A DNA stretch of 64,000 bases, from contig VGXU01000004.1 in the NCBI GenBank assembly GCA_016873215.1, positions 25,191 to 89,190 of the forward strand. Direction: 5' to 3'. The notes below the pieces were generated by a model that saw nothing but the letters and a program-made list of their open reading frames with translations, had not been told where the DNA came from and did no database searches. Position 1 is the first letter of the stretch. Each line of letters opens with the position of its first letter. Origin of the DNA: Planctomycetota bacterium (GTDB taxonomy: Bacteria; Planctomycetota; Phycisphaerae; Sedimentisphaerales; Anaerohalosphaeraceae). Shown piece by piece: positions 1 to 9,499 of this stretch. The translations under genes and the position numbers were made by a program.

Positions 1-56
1 TTGCCCGATGGAGGAATTCATATTATAATGCCGATTCATTCATTAAGGAGCCGGAT

Positions 57-707
57 ATGAAAAAAAACGTGTTATGGCTGATTGTTGTGGTTTGTGCGGC
101 GGGATGTTATCGCTCGGAGTACACTGTCAAAAACCAGTCAAGCTGGGATTTTGAGAATGCCAAACTGGAGACTCTGCCGCCGGGCTGGCTGGCGGCACAA
201 ACCGCCGGTAAAACTCCCCTGGCGACGTGGCAGATTGCCGGCGACAGTTGGGGTAAAACTATCGCCGTCGTCGGGTCCCCCAACACCGGCGATACCCATA
301 ATCTGCTTTTGGCCAGTTCCTCCCGGCTCGCCAACCTCAGATTTTCCGCCAAGCTTCGCGCCGCCGGCGGCAAAGAGAGTCAGGGCGGCGGGATTGTCTG
401 GAGGGCCTTGAATCCGCAAAATTATTATCTGGCCTGCTGGGAACCGCTGGACGGCAAACTCCGTTTGGGATTTGTCGAGGCGGGTAAATTCGTACTTCTT
501 CGGTCCATTCACGTTGAGGGAGACGCGACAAGCTGGCATACAATCGAGGTCGAGCACTTCCGCGACAGTCTCAAAGTCTTTATGGACGGTGTATTCCTGA
601 TTGAGCAGCGGGAGAATACGCTGATGTATCCCGGAATGATTGGCTTGATGACACAAGCCGACGCCTGCACAATGTTTGACGATATGAAAGTGGAAGAACT
701 TCGCTAA
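57..707 (+). CDS. Lipoprotein with a LamG/DUF1080-like beta-sandwich domain
   Basis: The protein has 216 residues and starts with a lipoprotein signal: a charged start, a hydrophobic stretch and the lipobox AAGC with Cys17. It is probably anchored in a membrane facing the periplasm. The mature part (about 30-216) looks like the concanavalin-like fold of DUF1080 / 3-keto-disaccharide hydrolase relatives, judged by the GGGIVWRA and NYYLACWEP segments and the late FMDG...GMIGL pattern. Such domains bind or process glycans in planctomycetes, but no catalytic residues can be assigned. AAGGAG lies about 6 bases before the ATG. It converges with pcm across only 9 bases. Secretion and fold class are fairly sure; function is unknown. 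Confidence 0.7.
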   Translation: MKKNVLWLIVVVCAAGCYRSEYTVKNQSSWDFENAKLETLPPGWLAAQTAGKTPLATWQIAGDSWGKTIAVVGSPNTGDTHNLLLASSSRLANLRFSAKLRAAGGKESQGGGIVWRALNPQNYYLACWEPLDGKLRLGFVEAGKFVLLRSIHVEGDATSWHTIEVEHFRDSLKVFMDGVFLIEQRENTLMYPGMIGLMTQADACTMFDDMKVEELR

Positions 708-716
708 AGCGTCGAT

Positions 717-1385
717 TCAATCGGGCTTGAAGCCGTACTGACCGACTAATTTGACAAAACGACAGCCGCAGACCTCGGTCTGTATGAGGCGGTCGTTTTC
801 TTTTTTATAGACCGTCAGCGTCTGATAGAATTGTTCTCCGACCGGCGCGACTAATAGGCCGTTGTTTTTGAGCTGGTTGAGCAGCGGCTGCGGCGGTTCA
901 AAAACCGCGGCGGTGATTAAAACCCGGTCGAATTGCATTTTTACATCGGGCCAGCCGCAACTGCCGTCGCCGATGAAATGCTCCACGTTATCAATTCCCA
1001 GCGATGCCAGGGCTGTCTGTGCCCCGGCGGATAAGGCGTCAAACCGTTCGATGGTATAAACTTTTTTGCACAGTCCGGCCAATACCGCCGTCTGGTAGCC
1101 GCAGCCCGTGCCGATTTCCAATACCGTTTCCCCGCCGGTCAGTTTCAGACATTGCGTCATCAGCGCGACAATGTACGGCTGGCTGATTGTTTGCCCCATC
1201 CCGATCGGCAGGGGGTTGTCTTCGTAAGCGTTGTTTTGGTATTGAAGGGGGATAAAGACCTCGCGCGGAATCCCGGCCATCGCCTCCAGTACACGCGGGT
1301 CGGTGATGTCCCGGCCTTTGAGGTCGCGGTCCAGCATCTCCTGGCGCTGCACGGCATATCGCTCTTTCGGGTCGTAACTTACCAT
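717..1385 (-). CDS. pcm: Protein-L-isoaspartate O-methyltransferase
   Basis: This cytosolic repair enzyme transfers a methyl group from S-adenosylmethionine to isoaspartyl residues in damaged proteins. The 222 residues match the family length. The PCMT signature GMGQTISQP is at 62-70, and SAM motif I VLEIGTGCGYQ is at 88-98, followed by the acidic residue of motif II in VYTIERF. The later GDGSCGWPD and FDRVLITAA segments are also typical. It is transcribed alone on the minus strand. The ATG start gives the expected N-terminus. Confidence 0.93.
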   Translation of the reverse strand: MVSYDPKERYAVQRQEMLDRDLKGRDITDPRVLEAMAGIPREVFIPLQYQNNAYEDNPLPIGMGQTISQPYIVALMTQCLKLTGGETVLEIGTGCGYQTAVLAGLCKKVYTIERFDALSAGAQTALASLGIDNVEHFIGDGSCGWPDVKMQFDRVLITAAVFEPPQPLLNQLKNNGLLVAPVGEQFYQTLTVYKKENDRLIQTEVCGCRFVKLVGQYGFKPD

Positions 1386-1453
1386 GGCCGACTATTGTAA
1401 AGGATAGCGCCAAAAAGAGAAAGTCCTATCCTCTTTCATTTCAAGAGTTGGGA

Positions 1454-1482
1454 TTGAGAAATGCCGGCGGGTGTGGTACACT
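1454..1482 (+). promoter_or_regulatory. Probable sigma-70 promoter of the aldo/keto reductase gene
   Basis: A -35 box TTGAGA (1454-1459) and a -10 box TACACT (1477-1482) are separated by 17 bases, about 40 bases before the ATG at 1525. The call rests on consensus and spacing only. Confidence 0.45.
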
Positions 1483-1524
1483 ATCAGGGTAAACGAAATA
1501 TGGATTATAACAGGAGTCTAAACG

Positions 1525-2481
1525 ATGCGGAAGCGAAAACTCGGCGAAAGCGGCCTCGAACTGGCCGTCGTAGGGCTGGGGACGTGGGCTATCGGCGGGC
1601 CGTGGCAGTACGGCTGGGGGCCGCAGGAAGATAAAGACTCCATCGAAACTATCCTGCACGCGGTGGAACTGGGCATCAACTGGATTGATACCGCCCCGAT
1701 TTACGGCTGCGGCCATTCCGAAGAAGTCATCGGGCAGGCGTTAAAACAATTACGCCAAAAACCCATCGTTGCCACCAAATGCGGCCTGCTGTGGAACAAG
1801 AAGCGCGAAAAAATCAATAACCTCACCCGCGACAGCATCTTTCGCGAATGCAACGAAAGCCTCGACCGTCTCGGCATTGACCGCATCGACCTGTACCAAA
1901 TGCACTGGCCGATTCCGGACGAGCAGATTGAACAGGCGTGGGACGCGATGGCCCGCTGCGTCGAAGCCGGCAAAGTGAGGTTTCTCGGCGCCTGCAATGT
2001 CTCGGTGGAACAAATCCAGCGTCTGCAAAAAGTCTGGCCCGTCACCGCCGTTCAGCCGCCGTACAGTATGCTCGACCGCGCCGTCGAAAACCAACTGCTG
2101 GATTACTGCGGCCAAAATCATATCGGCGTCGTCTGCTACAGCCCGATGCAGAAAGGACTTCTCACCGGCAAATTTACCGTTGAGTATTTGAAAACGATGT
2201 CGCCCGATGACCACCGCCTGTTGTGCGACAAAGATTTTCAAAGCCCGCGATTCGAAAAAAATATCGCGATAGTGAACGAACTTAAAAAAATCGTCGCCGA
2301 ACACGGCAAGACCGTCGCTCAATTGGCCGTTGCATGGGTTTTGCGCAGGCCGGAAGTGACCGCCGCTATTGTCGGCGCACGAAAACCAAAACAAATCGAA
2401 CAAACCGCCCCGGCCGGGGATTGGGTGTTTGATGAGAAAATAGTGAAACAAATAGATGCGATAATACGACAGTATAAATGA
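1525..2481 (+). CDS. Aldo/keto reductase
   Basis: This is a cytosolic NAD(P)H-dependent oxidoreductase of the AKR superfamily, 318 residues long. The catalytic tetrad is visible: Asp55 and Tyr60 in DTAPIYG, Lys85 in VATKCGL and His127 in YQMHWP. The C-terminal cofactor-binding part AAIVGARKPKQI is also present. An AGGAG box stands before the ATG. The substrate cannot be told; the closest general resemblance is to the YghZ/general-stress-protein-69 type. It appears monocistronic and is followed by an AT-rich spacer. Confidence 0.9.
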   Translation: MRKRKLGESGLELAVVGLGTWAIGGPWQYGWGPQEDKDSIETILHAVELGINWIDTAPIYGCGHSEEVIGQALKQLRQKPIVATKCGLLWNKKREKINNLTRDSIFRECNESLDRLGIDRIDLYQMHWPIPDEQIEQAWDAMARCVEAGKVRFLGACNVSVEQIQRLQKVWPVTAVQPPYSMLDRAVENQLLDYCGQNHIGVVCYSPMQKGLLTGKFTVEYLKTMSPDDHRLLCDKDFQSPRFEKNIAIVNELKKIVAEHGKTVAQLAVAWVLRRPEVTAAIVGARKPKQIEQTAPAGDWVFDEKIVKQIDAIIRQYK

Positions 2482-2489
2482 AAAACTTA

Positions 2490-2628
2490 CTGAGATTGTA
2501 AAAATCAAAAATTAAAATGCAAAATGGCAATTCAAAGATTAAAATTATTGACTAAGTCATTTTTGGATTTTGATATGTCATTTTGATATTTGCACTTTGA
2601 TTTTTAATATAAGAAAAGGGAAAATAAT
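2490..2628. repeat. AT-rich degenerate repeat spacer
   Basis: This stretch is built from repeated phrases of the type AAAATCAAAAATTAAAATGC and their complements. The phrase TTTGCACTTTGATTTTT recurs at 51740-51780. Related text (ATTTACAATTTTCGATTG) is found at 4940-4980 and 52660-52740. It contains no gene. The end of the stretch supplies the GGGAAAA ribosome-binding region of purB. Confidence 0.5.
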
Positions 2629-4062
2629 ATGATTCAACGTACCGATATTTACACAAGCCCACTGGTTGAAAGAAACGCATCCAAAGAAATGGCCGAGTTA
2701 TTCGGCGCCGATACCAAGTTTCGCATGTGGCGGCAAATCTGGCTTGAACTGGCCAAAGCCGAAAAGAAACTCGGCCTGAAAATCACGCAGACGCAGATTA
2801 AGCAGATGGCCGGCCATCTCGACGACATCGACTATAAAAAGGCTGCCGAGTTTGAAAAGAAATTCCGCCACGACGTGATGGCCCACGTCCACACCTTCGG
2901 CCTTGCCGCGCCCAAGGCGGCGCCGATTATTCACCTCGGCGCGACAAGCTGCGACATCGGTGACAATGCGGATTTGATTATTCTGCGCGACGGCCTGCGC
3001 ATTATTGCCGGCAAGGTCGCCTGCCTCATCGACCGCCTCGGCAGATTTGCCAAACAATACAAATCGCTGCCGACGCTGGGCTTCACGCATTTTCAGCCGG
3101 CGCAATTAACCACCGTCGGCAAGCGTGCGACGCTGTGGGCGTATGAGTTTGTGATGGAACTGGCCGAAATCGACCGGCGGATTGAGACGATGCCGTTTCG
3201 CGGCATCAAAGGTACGACCGGCACGCAGGCCACGTTCCTGACGCTGTTCAACGGCAATCACAGCAAAGTCAAAAAGCTTGACCAGATGGTCGCAAAGGCT
3301 TTTGGTTTCAAAGAATCCTGCATCGTCACCGGTCAGACCTATCCGCGCAAGCTCGATACGCTGATTGTCAATACGCTGGCCGGGGTGGCGCAGTCGGCGC
3401 ATAAGATGTGCAACGACATCCGTCTGCTGGCCAACCTCAAGGAAATTGAAGAGCCGTTCGAAAAATCGCAAATCGGCTCTTCCGCCATGGCCTACAAACG
3501 CAATCCGATGCGCTGCGAACGCGTCACGGGCCTTGCGAGACTGGTATTGAGTCTCGCTACCAGCCCCGCGATGACGGCCTGTGAACAGTGGCTCGAACGC
3601 ACGCTTGACGATTCGTCCAACCGCCGGGTGTCGCTGACGGAGGCGTTTTTGGCGACTGACGGCATTCTCGAAATTCTCATCAACGTCGCTTCCGGTCTCG
3701 TCGTCTATCCAAAGGTAATCGCCTCGCACGTTATGGCAGAACTGCCGTTTATGGCGACCGAAGAAATTTTAATGGCGGGTGTCAAAGCCGGCGGCCATCG
3801 CCAGCAACTCCATGAACGAATTCGCGTCCATTCTCACGCCGCCGCCGCACAGGTCAAAACTTTAGGCAAGGAAAATGATTTAATTGCACGTCTGCAATCC
3901 GACCCGGCCTTTGCCAAAGTTAACTTAAAGGCCGCCTTGGACCCGAAACGCTATCTCGGCAGGGCACCGCAGCAGACCGACGAATTCATCGCCGCCGCTG
4001 TCGCCCCCATCCGCAGAAAATACAAAAACCAATTGAATAAAAAAGTTGAATTGAAAGTATGA
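2629..4062 (+). CDS. purB: Adenylosuccinate lyase
   Basis: The enzyme cleaves SAICAR to AICAR and adenylosuccinate to AMP in purine synthesis. It has 477 residues, like eukaryote-type and Bacteroidetes-type PurB. The fumarase/aspartase superfamily signature GSSAMAYKRNP is at about 283-293, where the flexible loop holds the catalytic serine. HLGATSCDIGDNAD (about 103-116) and FTHFQPAQLTT (about 152-162) are the other conserved superfamily regions. Its stop overlaps the start of the next gene by ATGA, so the two are probably co-translated. Confidence 0.95.
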   Translation: MIQRTDIYTSPLVERNASKEMAELFGADTKFRMWRQIWLELAKAEKKLGLKITQTQIKQMAGHLDDIDYKKAAEFEKKFRHDVMAHVHTFGLAAPKAAPIIHLGATSCDIGDNADLIILRDGLRIIAGKVACLIDRLGRFAKQYKSLPTLGFTHFQPAQLTTVGKRATLWAYEFVMELAEIDRRIETMPFRGIKGTTGTQATFLTLFNGNHSKVKKLDQMVAKAFGFKESCIVTGQTYPRKLDTLIVNTLAGVAQSAHKMCNDIRLLANLKEIEEPFEKSQIGSSAMAYKRNPMRCERVTGLARLVLSLATSPAMTACEQWLERTLDDSSNRRVSLTEAFLATDGILEILINVASGLVVYPKVIASHVMAELPFMATEEILMAGVKAGGHRQQLHERIRVHSHAAAAQVKTLGKENDLIARLQSDPAFAKVNLKAALDPKRYLGRAPQQTDEFIAAAVAPIRRKYKNQLNKKVELKV

Positions 4063-4940
4063 GATATTTTTATTTCAGGGTCTTTTCTGTAATAACCTTA
4101 CTTTTCATCTCGGGCTGTGCCAAAGATGAAAATGAAAGCTTTCGCAAGGCATGGGATAAAGCGGTAGAAGCTACTGATAGTGGACGCTACGAAATTGCCG
4201 AAAAACTTTGGAAGGATATCGCACAGAAATACCCTGATAAATATATGGCTTTTTATAACTGGGGAGCGGCACTTCTATGTTGGGGTAATTGTGGTGGTTC
4301 TGAGGCCATAATCCATTATCAACAAGCATGCGTTCAACTTGAAAAGGCGGCGAACCTTAATCCGAAATCGGATATGGTTTTTTACAATTGGGGCAATGCC
4401 TGTGCTAAAATAGCTGGATTAAATCCAAAAGATGCAACTGAGTATTATCGTCAAGCTTGTGAAAAGTATCGAAAATCAACAGAAATTAATCCCGATAAAG
4501 AACAAGCATTTTATAATTGGGGTACGATATTGTCTAATTGGGCTCAGTTGGGAGGTCCGGATGCCAGAAATAAGTATTTAGAAGCCTACGACAAATTTCA
4601 AAAAGCTACATCCATTAAGCCTGATAAATATGAAGCATTTAACAATTGGGGGTGTGCTTTAGTATATCAATCGAAAATAGAAAACAACAACAAAGAGCTG
4701 ATATTGAGGCAAGCAGAAACAATGCTCTTGAAATCAGAGGCAATTAAAAAAGGGCATAGCGCCTATGGTTTAGCTTGTGTGCAGGCATTATTGGGCGATG
4801 AAGAAAAATGCAAGCAATGGCTCAAGGTTGGTGAAGAAGCAAAAACTCTGCCGTCACGGGAACATGTGATAAAAGATGAAGACTTTGCCAGTATGCAGGA
4901 TAAAGACTGGTTCAAGGCGATTCGCTGGAAAGGTGAATAA
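4059..4940 (+). CDS. TPR-repeat lipoprotein
   Basis: The protein has 293 residues. A lipoprotein signal with lipobox ISGC (Cys20) is followed by four or five tetratricopeptide-like repeats. Each repeat carries the phrase AFYNWG or a variant (about 64, 106, 148, 190), followed by a stretch like YYRQACEKYRKS. TPRs usually hold protein partners, so a periplasm-facing scaffold role is an inference. It overlaps purB by four bases, but its base composition is clearly more AT-rich than purB, which suggests a different origin. No catalytic domain is seen. Confidence 0.8.
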   Translation: MRYFYFRVFSVITLLFISGCAKDENESFRKAWDKAVEATDSGRYEIAEKLWKDIAQKYPDKYMAFYNWGAALLCWGNCGGSEAIIHYQQACVQLEKAANLNPKSDMVFYNWGNACAKIAGLNPKDATEYYRQACEKYRKSTEINPDKEQAFYNWGTILSNWAQLGGPDARNKYLEAYDKFQKATSIKPDKYEAFNNWGCALVYQSKIENNNKELILRQAETMLLKSEAIKKGHSAYGLACVQALLGDEEKCKQWLKVGEEAKTLPSREHVIKDEDFASMQDKDWFKAIRWKGE

Positions 4941-4995
4941 AATTTACAATTTACAATTTTCGATTGTCCATTTACAATCTGGCGACTCATAAGGT

Positions 4996-5060
4996 GTCAT
5001 TTCGGCTCTGGGCCGGAATCCAGAGCGTTTAAGCTGGATTCTGGCTTTCGCCAGAATGAC
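4996..5060. repeat. 65-bp interspersed palindromic repeat, complete copy
   Basis: The outer ends GTCATT and AATGAC are inverted, with two inner hairpins and the paired phrases GGAATCCAG / CTGGATTC. A second complete copy lies at 63281-63346, and partial copies at 40946-40972 and 50446-50460. It resembles the widespread 'tcattcccgcgaaggcgggaatcc' class of intergenic repeats. Confidence 0.75.
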
Positions 5061-5143
5061 AAATAAGCCGGGTGGCAGCCACCAAACATAGTGAGGTGGA
5101 TGGTTTTAAGCGGTAGTAATATCTCAGAGAAACGGAGAAAACA

Positions 5144-5668
5144 GTGGACAAGACACAACTAACAAAACGGGTCAAGGAAACCTCCTATCTGGAGGGCGAT
5201 TTTGTGCTGCGCAGCGGCAAACGCAGCAAGTATTATATGGATAAATACCTCTTCGAGACCCAGCCGGATATTCTCAAAGCTCTGGGCAAGGAATTCTGCA
5301 AATATCTCACGCCGGACGTCACGCTGATTGCCGGAGCGGAACTGGGCGGCGTGGCGCTGGCCGCGGCCACCGCGATGGAGTCCGGCAAGCCGTGGATTAT
5401 CGTCCGCAACAGCAAAAAAGACTACGGCACCAGCAAGCTCGTCGAAGGGGTGCTCAAAAAAGGCGACGTCGTGCTGCTCGTTGAAGATATCGCCACCACC
5501 GGCGGTCAGGTCATGGAAGCCGCCAAAGTCATCACGGATGCCGGCGCGACCGTCAAAAAAATCGTCGCCGTCATCGACCGCAAGCAGGGCGCCCGCGAAA
5601 ACATCGAAAAAGCCGGCTACGCCTTCGACAGCATCTTGACCAAAGAAGACCTCGGCATTAAAGACTGA
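5144..5668 (+). CDS. pyrE: Orotate phosphoribosyltransferase
   Basis: The enzyme joins orotate and PRPP to form OMP in pyrimidine synthesis. The 174 residues fit the short bacterial PyrE type. The PRPP-binding motif [13 protein letters not shown] is at about 109-121, and the early [10 protein letters not shown] segment is typical of this family rather than of other phosphoribosyltransferases. The start is GTG, with GGAG seven bases upstream. thrC begins 49 bases later, so the two may share a transcript. Confidence 0.92.
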   Translation: MDKTQLTKRVKETSYLEGDFVLRSGKRSKYYMDKYLFETQPDILKALGKEFCKYLTPDVTLIAGAELGGVALAAATAMESGKPWIIVRNSKKDYGTSKLVEGVLKKGDVVLLVEDIATTGGQVMEAAKVITDAGATVKKIVAVIDRKQGARENIEKAGYAFDSILTKEDLGIKD

Positions 5669-5717
5669 TTCACCGATAGCCGATAGGGTTGATAAATACA
5701 GCCTATATAGGAAAATA

Positions 5718-7064
5718 ATGAGTAAAATCGCCGCATACCAGAAATGTATCAACCCCGCCTGCGGGGCGACGTTTGATTGTATGCAGACGTTGTTCGAGTG
5801 TCCCCAATGCGGCGACCTGCTTGACATCTGCTACGAATGGGACAAAACCGAAGTCCCCGCGAAATTATCCGATTTCGCCAAACGCTGGCCCAACCGCCTC
5901 AATCGTCTTGACTTCTCCGGCGTATGGCGGTTCCGTGAACTGCTCAATTTTTGCCCCGATGAAAAGAAAATCTCTGTCGGCGAAGGCCAGACCATTCTGC
6001 AGCAGGCCTGCGGACTGGCCGCGGAATTGGGAATGAATCCGCATAATTTATTCCTGCAATACGAAGGCATGAACCCCTCGGGCTCGTTCAAAGACAACGG
6101 CATGACTGCGGCCTTCTCACACGCCGCGATGGTCAAGGCCGTCTCCAGCGCCTGTGCCTCGACCGGCAACACCTCTGCCGCGATGGCCCTCTACGCCAAA
6201 GCCTGCGGACTCAAGGCCACCGTCTTCATTGGCGCCGGCAAAATCGCCTACGGCAAACTCAGTCAGGCGATGGACTACGGCGCCTACACCATCCAGATTC
6301 AGGGCGACTTCGACGACTGTATGCGGCAGGTGCAGGACGTCTGCCGCAAGATGAATATCTATCTTGTCAATTCGCTTAATCCGTTCCGCCTCGAAGGCCA
6401 GAAGACCATTATGTACCGCATCCTCGAAGGCCTCAACTGGCAAATCCCCGACTGGATTATCGCCCCCGGCGGCAATCTCGGCAACTCCAGCTCCTTTGGC
6501 AAGGCCTTTTGGGAACTCAAAGCCCTCGGGCTTATCGATCGCGTGCCGCGCCTGGCCATCATCAATGCCGCCGGTGCAAATACCCTGACTGAATTAGTCA
6601 ACGACCACAAACTCCGCTGGAACAACAGCCATATCGACAATGCCAAAATAAACGCCTATTACGGCAAGCTCGACGCGGCGGGCTACAAGCCCCATACCAT
6701 CGCCTCGGCCATCGAAATTTCACGTCCCGTGAATCTGAAAAAATGCCTCCGCGCGTTGGATGTCTGCAATGGCATCGTCCGTTCCGTCACCGACGCGGAA
6801 ATTCTTGACGCCAAGGCGCAGATTGGAAAATTCGGCCTCGGCTGCGAGCCGGCCTCGGCGGCAACCATCGCCGGCCTGAAATATCTGCTGGCCGACGGCA
6901 CGATTGGAAAAGATGAACGTATCGCCTGTGTTCTGACGGGTCACGTCCTTAAAGACCCGGACGCCACGGTCAATTACCACAGTAAAAAGCAGGGGCCGTT
7001 TGCCAACGCGCCGGTTCAGGCGCCCAATGATTTGGATAAAATCATTGCTCTGATGAAGGCCTGA
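5718..7064 (+). CDS. thrC: Threonine synthase
   Basis: This PLP enzyme converts O-phosphohomoserine to threonine. It has 448 residues. The N-terminus carries a zinc-ribbon-like cysteine set (C10, C15, C28, C31; C21 also present), seen in the plant-type branch. The PLP lysine is Lys125 in [11 protein letters not shown], and the phosphate-binding [10 protein letters not shown] loop follows near 250. It is followed by a strong intrinsic terminator, so it ends the pyrE-thrC unit. Confidence 0.93.
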   Translation: MSKIAAYQKCINPACGATFDCMQTLFECPQCGDLLDICYEWDKTEVPAKLSDFAKRWPNRLNRLDFSGVWRFRELLNFCPDEKKISVGEGQTILQQACGLAAELGMNPHNLFLQYEGMNPSGSFKDNGMTAAFSHAAMVKAVSSACASTGNTSAAMALYAKACGLKATVFIGAGKIAYGKLSQAMDYGAYTIQIQGDFDDCMRQVQDVCRKMNIYLVNSLNPFRLEGQKTIMYRILEGLNWQIPDWIIAPGGNLGNSSSFGKAFWELKALGLIDRVPRLAIINAAGANTLTELVNDHKLRWNNSHIDNAKINAYYGKLDAAGYKPHTIASAIEISRPVNLKKCLRALDVCNGIVRSVTDAEILDAKAQIGKFGLGCEPASAATIAGLKYLLADGTIGKDERIACVLTGHVLKDPDATVNYHSKKQGPFANAPVQAPNDLDKIIALMKA

Positions 7065-7095
7065 CGATTTCTTGGCGAATAGGTCGCAAAATATA

Positions 7096-7130
7096 AAACC
7101 CGGCCGGACAAAAACCGACCGGGTTTTTTG
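7096..7130 (+). terminator. Intrinsic terminator after thrC
   Basis: An 11-bp stem (AACCCGGCCGG with CCGACCGGGTT, one mismatch) encloses a 7-base loop and is followed by TTTTTTG. Confidence 0.85.
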
Positions 7131-7175
7131 CTTTCGTTTGATATACCGCGACATAATCACGGATTTTCCGCTTTT

Positions 7176-8288
7176 TTATTCCTGGCCGGGAGGTTGAGTT
7201 TTCAGAGCGGTCGTATAAGTCTCGATATAGCCGTCAACCATTTGGCTGACGCTGTAATGAGTTTGCAGATGCTGTCGCGCGTTTTGGGCCAGCGTCCGGG
7301 CCAGTTCATGTTTGGACAAAAGCTGTTTCAGGCAGGCGTAAATGCTCATCTCTTCCATCGCGTCAAACAGCAGGGCGGTTTTTTCATTCTGCATCAGGCC
7401 CGTGGTGCTGTCGGCGCAGCCGGCCACGGCCAATCCAACGCTCATCGCTTCCATCAGGGCCAGGTTGCAGCGGCGCCGGTCTTTGAGGTGAATGAATATG
7501 TCCATCCCCCGAAAAATCGGTCGGACAGGATGCAGCGGCGGCACCAGTGCGACGACGTAGGTCAGTCCCAGATTGTTGATTTGTTTGCGAATGGCCCGTT
7601 CGGCGGGTCCTTGACCCATAAGGGCCAGCGAAAATTCAAACCCCTCGGCCAGCAGATGCCGGACAGCGTCCAACAGAGGTTCGTATTCGTGCGCGTTTTT
7701 CAGGTCTTCACACACGACAATACTGGTTGTTTGATTCAGGTTGTCAAAGCAACACTGACTTTCTTCCACAAATGTCCCCAGCGGAACACAAATGGTTCGT
7801 GGTTTAAATTTCCCTGCCGCGGACAGTATGCTTTGATAAATCGGTTCGGAAGACGCCGCCAGAATTGCCGATTTCGAAATCGAAAACAAATGTCTTTTGC
7901 GCGGCGGTTCGAAGAAAGTCACCACCGCCGGAATTTCCAGCTTTTCCGAAAGAAACGACAGCAGCTTCATATCCCCCGGCCAGAATCCGTGGATCAGAGT
8001 AGGTTTATTGTGTAACAGTTTTTCAAAAAGAAGCTGCCGGTTTTTCGACGCGAACAAGCGAATCTTGATTTCCGGATGTTCGATAAAATCCACCGAAGGG
8101 TACAATATGGTTTCGATAGCGGGGCCGGGGGGGCCGACCAGAATAGCGCCGTAAGCAGAACCGGTCAGACCCACCAGTATTTTGCGGATACAACTGGAAT
8201 AATAAAAAAGGGTCCATTCGTCGGCCAGAATCGCAGGCCGAATGGCGGGTTTTTCCTCGCTGGAGCCGTTGCCGTTTTCGTGCATCAT
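7176..8288 (-). CDS. Glycosyltransferase, GT4-like
   Basis: The protein has 370 residues with a two-Rossmann GT-B layout. The C-terminal half holds the features of glycosyltransferase group 1: SLALMGQGP near 230 and FIHLKDRRRCNLALMEAMSVGLAVAGC near 285-315, where the EAMS Glu would contact the nucleotide sugar. The N-terminal half is divergent and the GSxxG region is not clear. The donor and acceptor sugars cannot be deduced. No other glycan genes are adjacent; panB lies 24 bases upstream on the same strand and may be cotranscribed. Confidence 0.78.
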   Translation of the reverse strand: MMHENGNGSSEEKPAIRPAILADEWTLFYYSSCIRKILVGLTGSAYGAILVGPPGPAIETILYPSVDFIEHPEIKIRLFASKNRQLLFEKLLHNKPTLIHGFWPGDMKLLSFLSEKLEIPAVVTFFEPPRKRHLFSISKSAILAASSEPIYQSILSAAGKFKPRTICVPLGTFVEESQCCFDNLNQTTSIVVCEDLKNAHEYEPLLDAVRHLLAEGFEFSLALMGQGPAERAIRKQINNLGLTYVVALVPPLHPVRPIFRGMDIFIHLKDRRRCNLALMEAMSVGLAVAGCADSTTGLMQNEKTALLFDAMEEMSIYACLKQLLSKHELARTLAQNARQHLQTHYSVSQMVDGYIETYTTALKTQPPGQE

Positions 8289-8312
8289 GGGCTGTTTCGG
8301 AATCCGTGCCGG

Positions 8313-9170
8313 TTATTGTCCGCCGGACTGAGCGGACATTTTCTTCAGCAATGCTTTTTGTTCCGACTTAATGTGATAGCTGTGCGGGTCGTCGGGGAAT
8401 CGTCCGGCACGCACCTGCTCGGCATATTTTTTTACCGCCGAAAGAATAACCCCGGCCAGTTGGGCGTATGCTTTGGCAAACTTTGGCGGCTGCAAACTTA
8501 ATCCAAGAATGTCATTGATAATCAGAATTTGCCCGTCGCAGTCCGGACCGGAGCCGCAACTGATGACGGGAACGGCCAGCCGCCGCGTGATGATCGCCGC
8601 CGTTTCCCGGGCCGTGCCTTCCAGCAGTACCATCGACGCACCGGCTCGAACGGCGTCTTCGGCCAGCGTAATCAGTTCATACGCCTGCTCGGCCGTTGCG
8701 CCTTCGGCCCTGAGCCGGACTTGTTTGGCCACACTTTGCGGACGAATCCCCAGATGCGCCATCACCGGAATATCTGCATCGCTGACAGCCTTTACAATAT
8801 CCAAATGCGAACGCTTGATTTCTATCTTGACGATTTGTGCCCCGGCCTGCTGGATAAACCGCCCGGCGTTTCGAACCGCATCGGCAATACTGGTCTGGTA
8901 AGACAAAAACGGCATATCCGCCGCAAGACAAACCCCCGGCGCGGCCCGCCGGACTGCCTCCGTAATCGTAACCATAAAATCCATTGTCGCAGGCAATGTC
9001 GAATCGTGCCCGAGGACCACCTGTGCCGCCGAATCGCCCACCAGAATCATTTCCACGCCCGCCTCGGCCGCCAGTCGGGCGGTCGTGTAGTCATAACAGC
9101 TTACCGCGGCGAATCTGCGCCCTTTGTCCTTGATTTGCTGGATATCCGTGATTGTAATTCGTTCGTTCAT
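8313..9170 (-). CDS. panB: 3-methyl-2-oxobutanoate hydroxymethyltransferase
   Basis: This is the first committed enzyme of pantothenate synthesis and makes ketopantoate from 2-oxoisovalerate and methylene-tetrahydrofolate. The 285 residues show the family landmarks: AVSCYDYTTARLA (22-34), the metal-binding LVGDSAAQVVLGH (43-55), PVMAHLGIRPQS (about 135-146) and LLEGT near 181. panC and panD are not in the window. Confidence 0.94.
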   Translation of the reverse strand: MNERITITDIQQIKDKGRRFAAVSCYDYTTARLAAEAGVEMILVGDSAAQVVLGHDSTLPATMDFMVTITEAVRRAAPGVCLAADMPFLSYQTSIADAVRNAGRFIQQAGAQIVKIEIKRSHLDIVKAVSDADIPVMAHLGIRPQSVAKQVRLRAEGATAEQAYELITLAEDAVRAGASMVLLEGTARETAAIITRRLAVPVISCGSGPDCDGQILIINDILGLSLQPPKFAKAYAQLAGVILSAVKKYAEQVRAGRFPDDPHSYHIKSEQKALLKKMSAQSGGQ

Positions 9171-9499
9171 AAGGTCTTTTCCGTAAAGATATTATACTAT
9201 GCCATCACGACCCGGATTTGCAAGCAAAAAAAGACGGAGACAATGGGAATCAGGTCTTGCGGATGGGGGACACAACTGGGAGAACGGCCGCAAGGTCGGT
9301 ATCTGCAAAAAATACCATGGAGGATCAGGAATATTTACGGATTGATAAAAATTGAATTTTAGGTATGCTGGCAGATTCTATCGAGAATGAAACAGATATA
9401 TTCGGCCGTTTATAGATATCATGTACTGAACGGTTCCGACGGTCGGCTCAGTGTTGTGCAAAGAGGAATATTTTGGCTTCATTAAATTGAGGAGAATAT
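9171..9499. other. Intergenic stretch, no gene seen
   Basis: The stretch lies between the divergent panB and PNPOx-like genes. It contains one reasonable forward promoter at 9342-9369. No recognisable RNA or short conserved reading frame was found. Confidence 0.5.
9342..9369 (+). promoter_or_regulatory. Possible sigma-70 promoter
   Basis: TTGATA and TATGCT are separated by 16 bases, 130 bases before the 9500 start. This implies a 5' leader of about 120 bases. Confidence 0.35.

Noticed and set aside
7128..8015. 295-residue forward frame
   Set aside because: It is antisense to the glycosyltransferase gene, has no ribosome site or domain, and is a shadow of GC-biased third codon positions.
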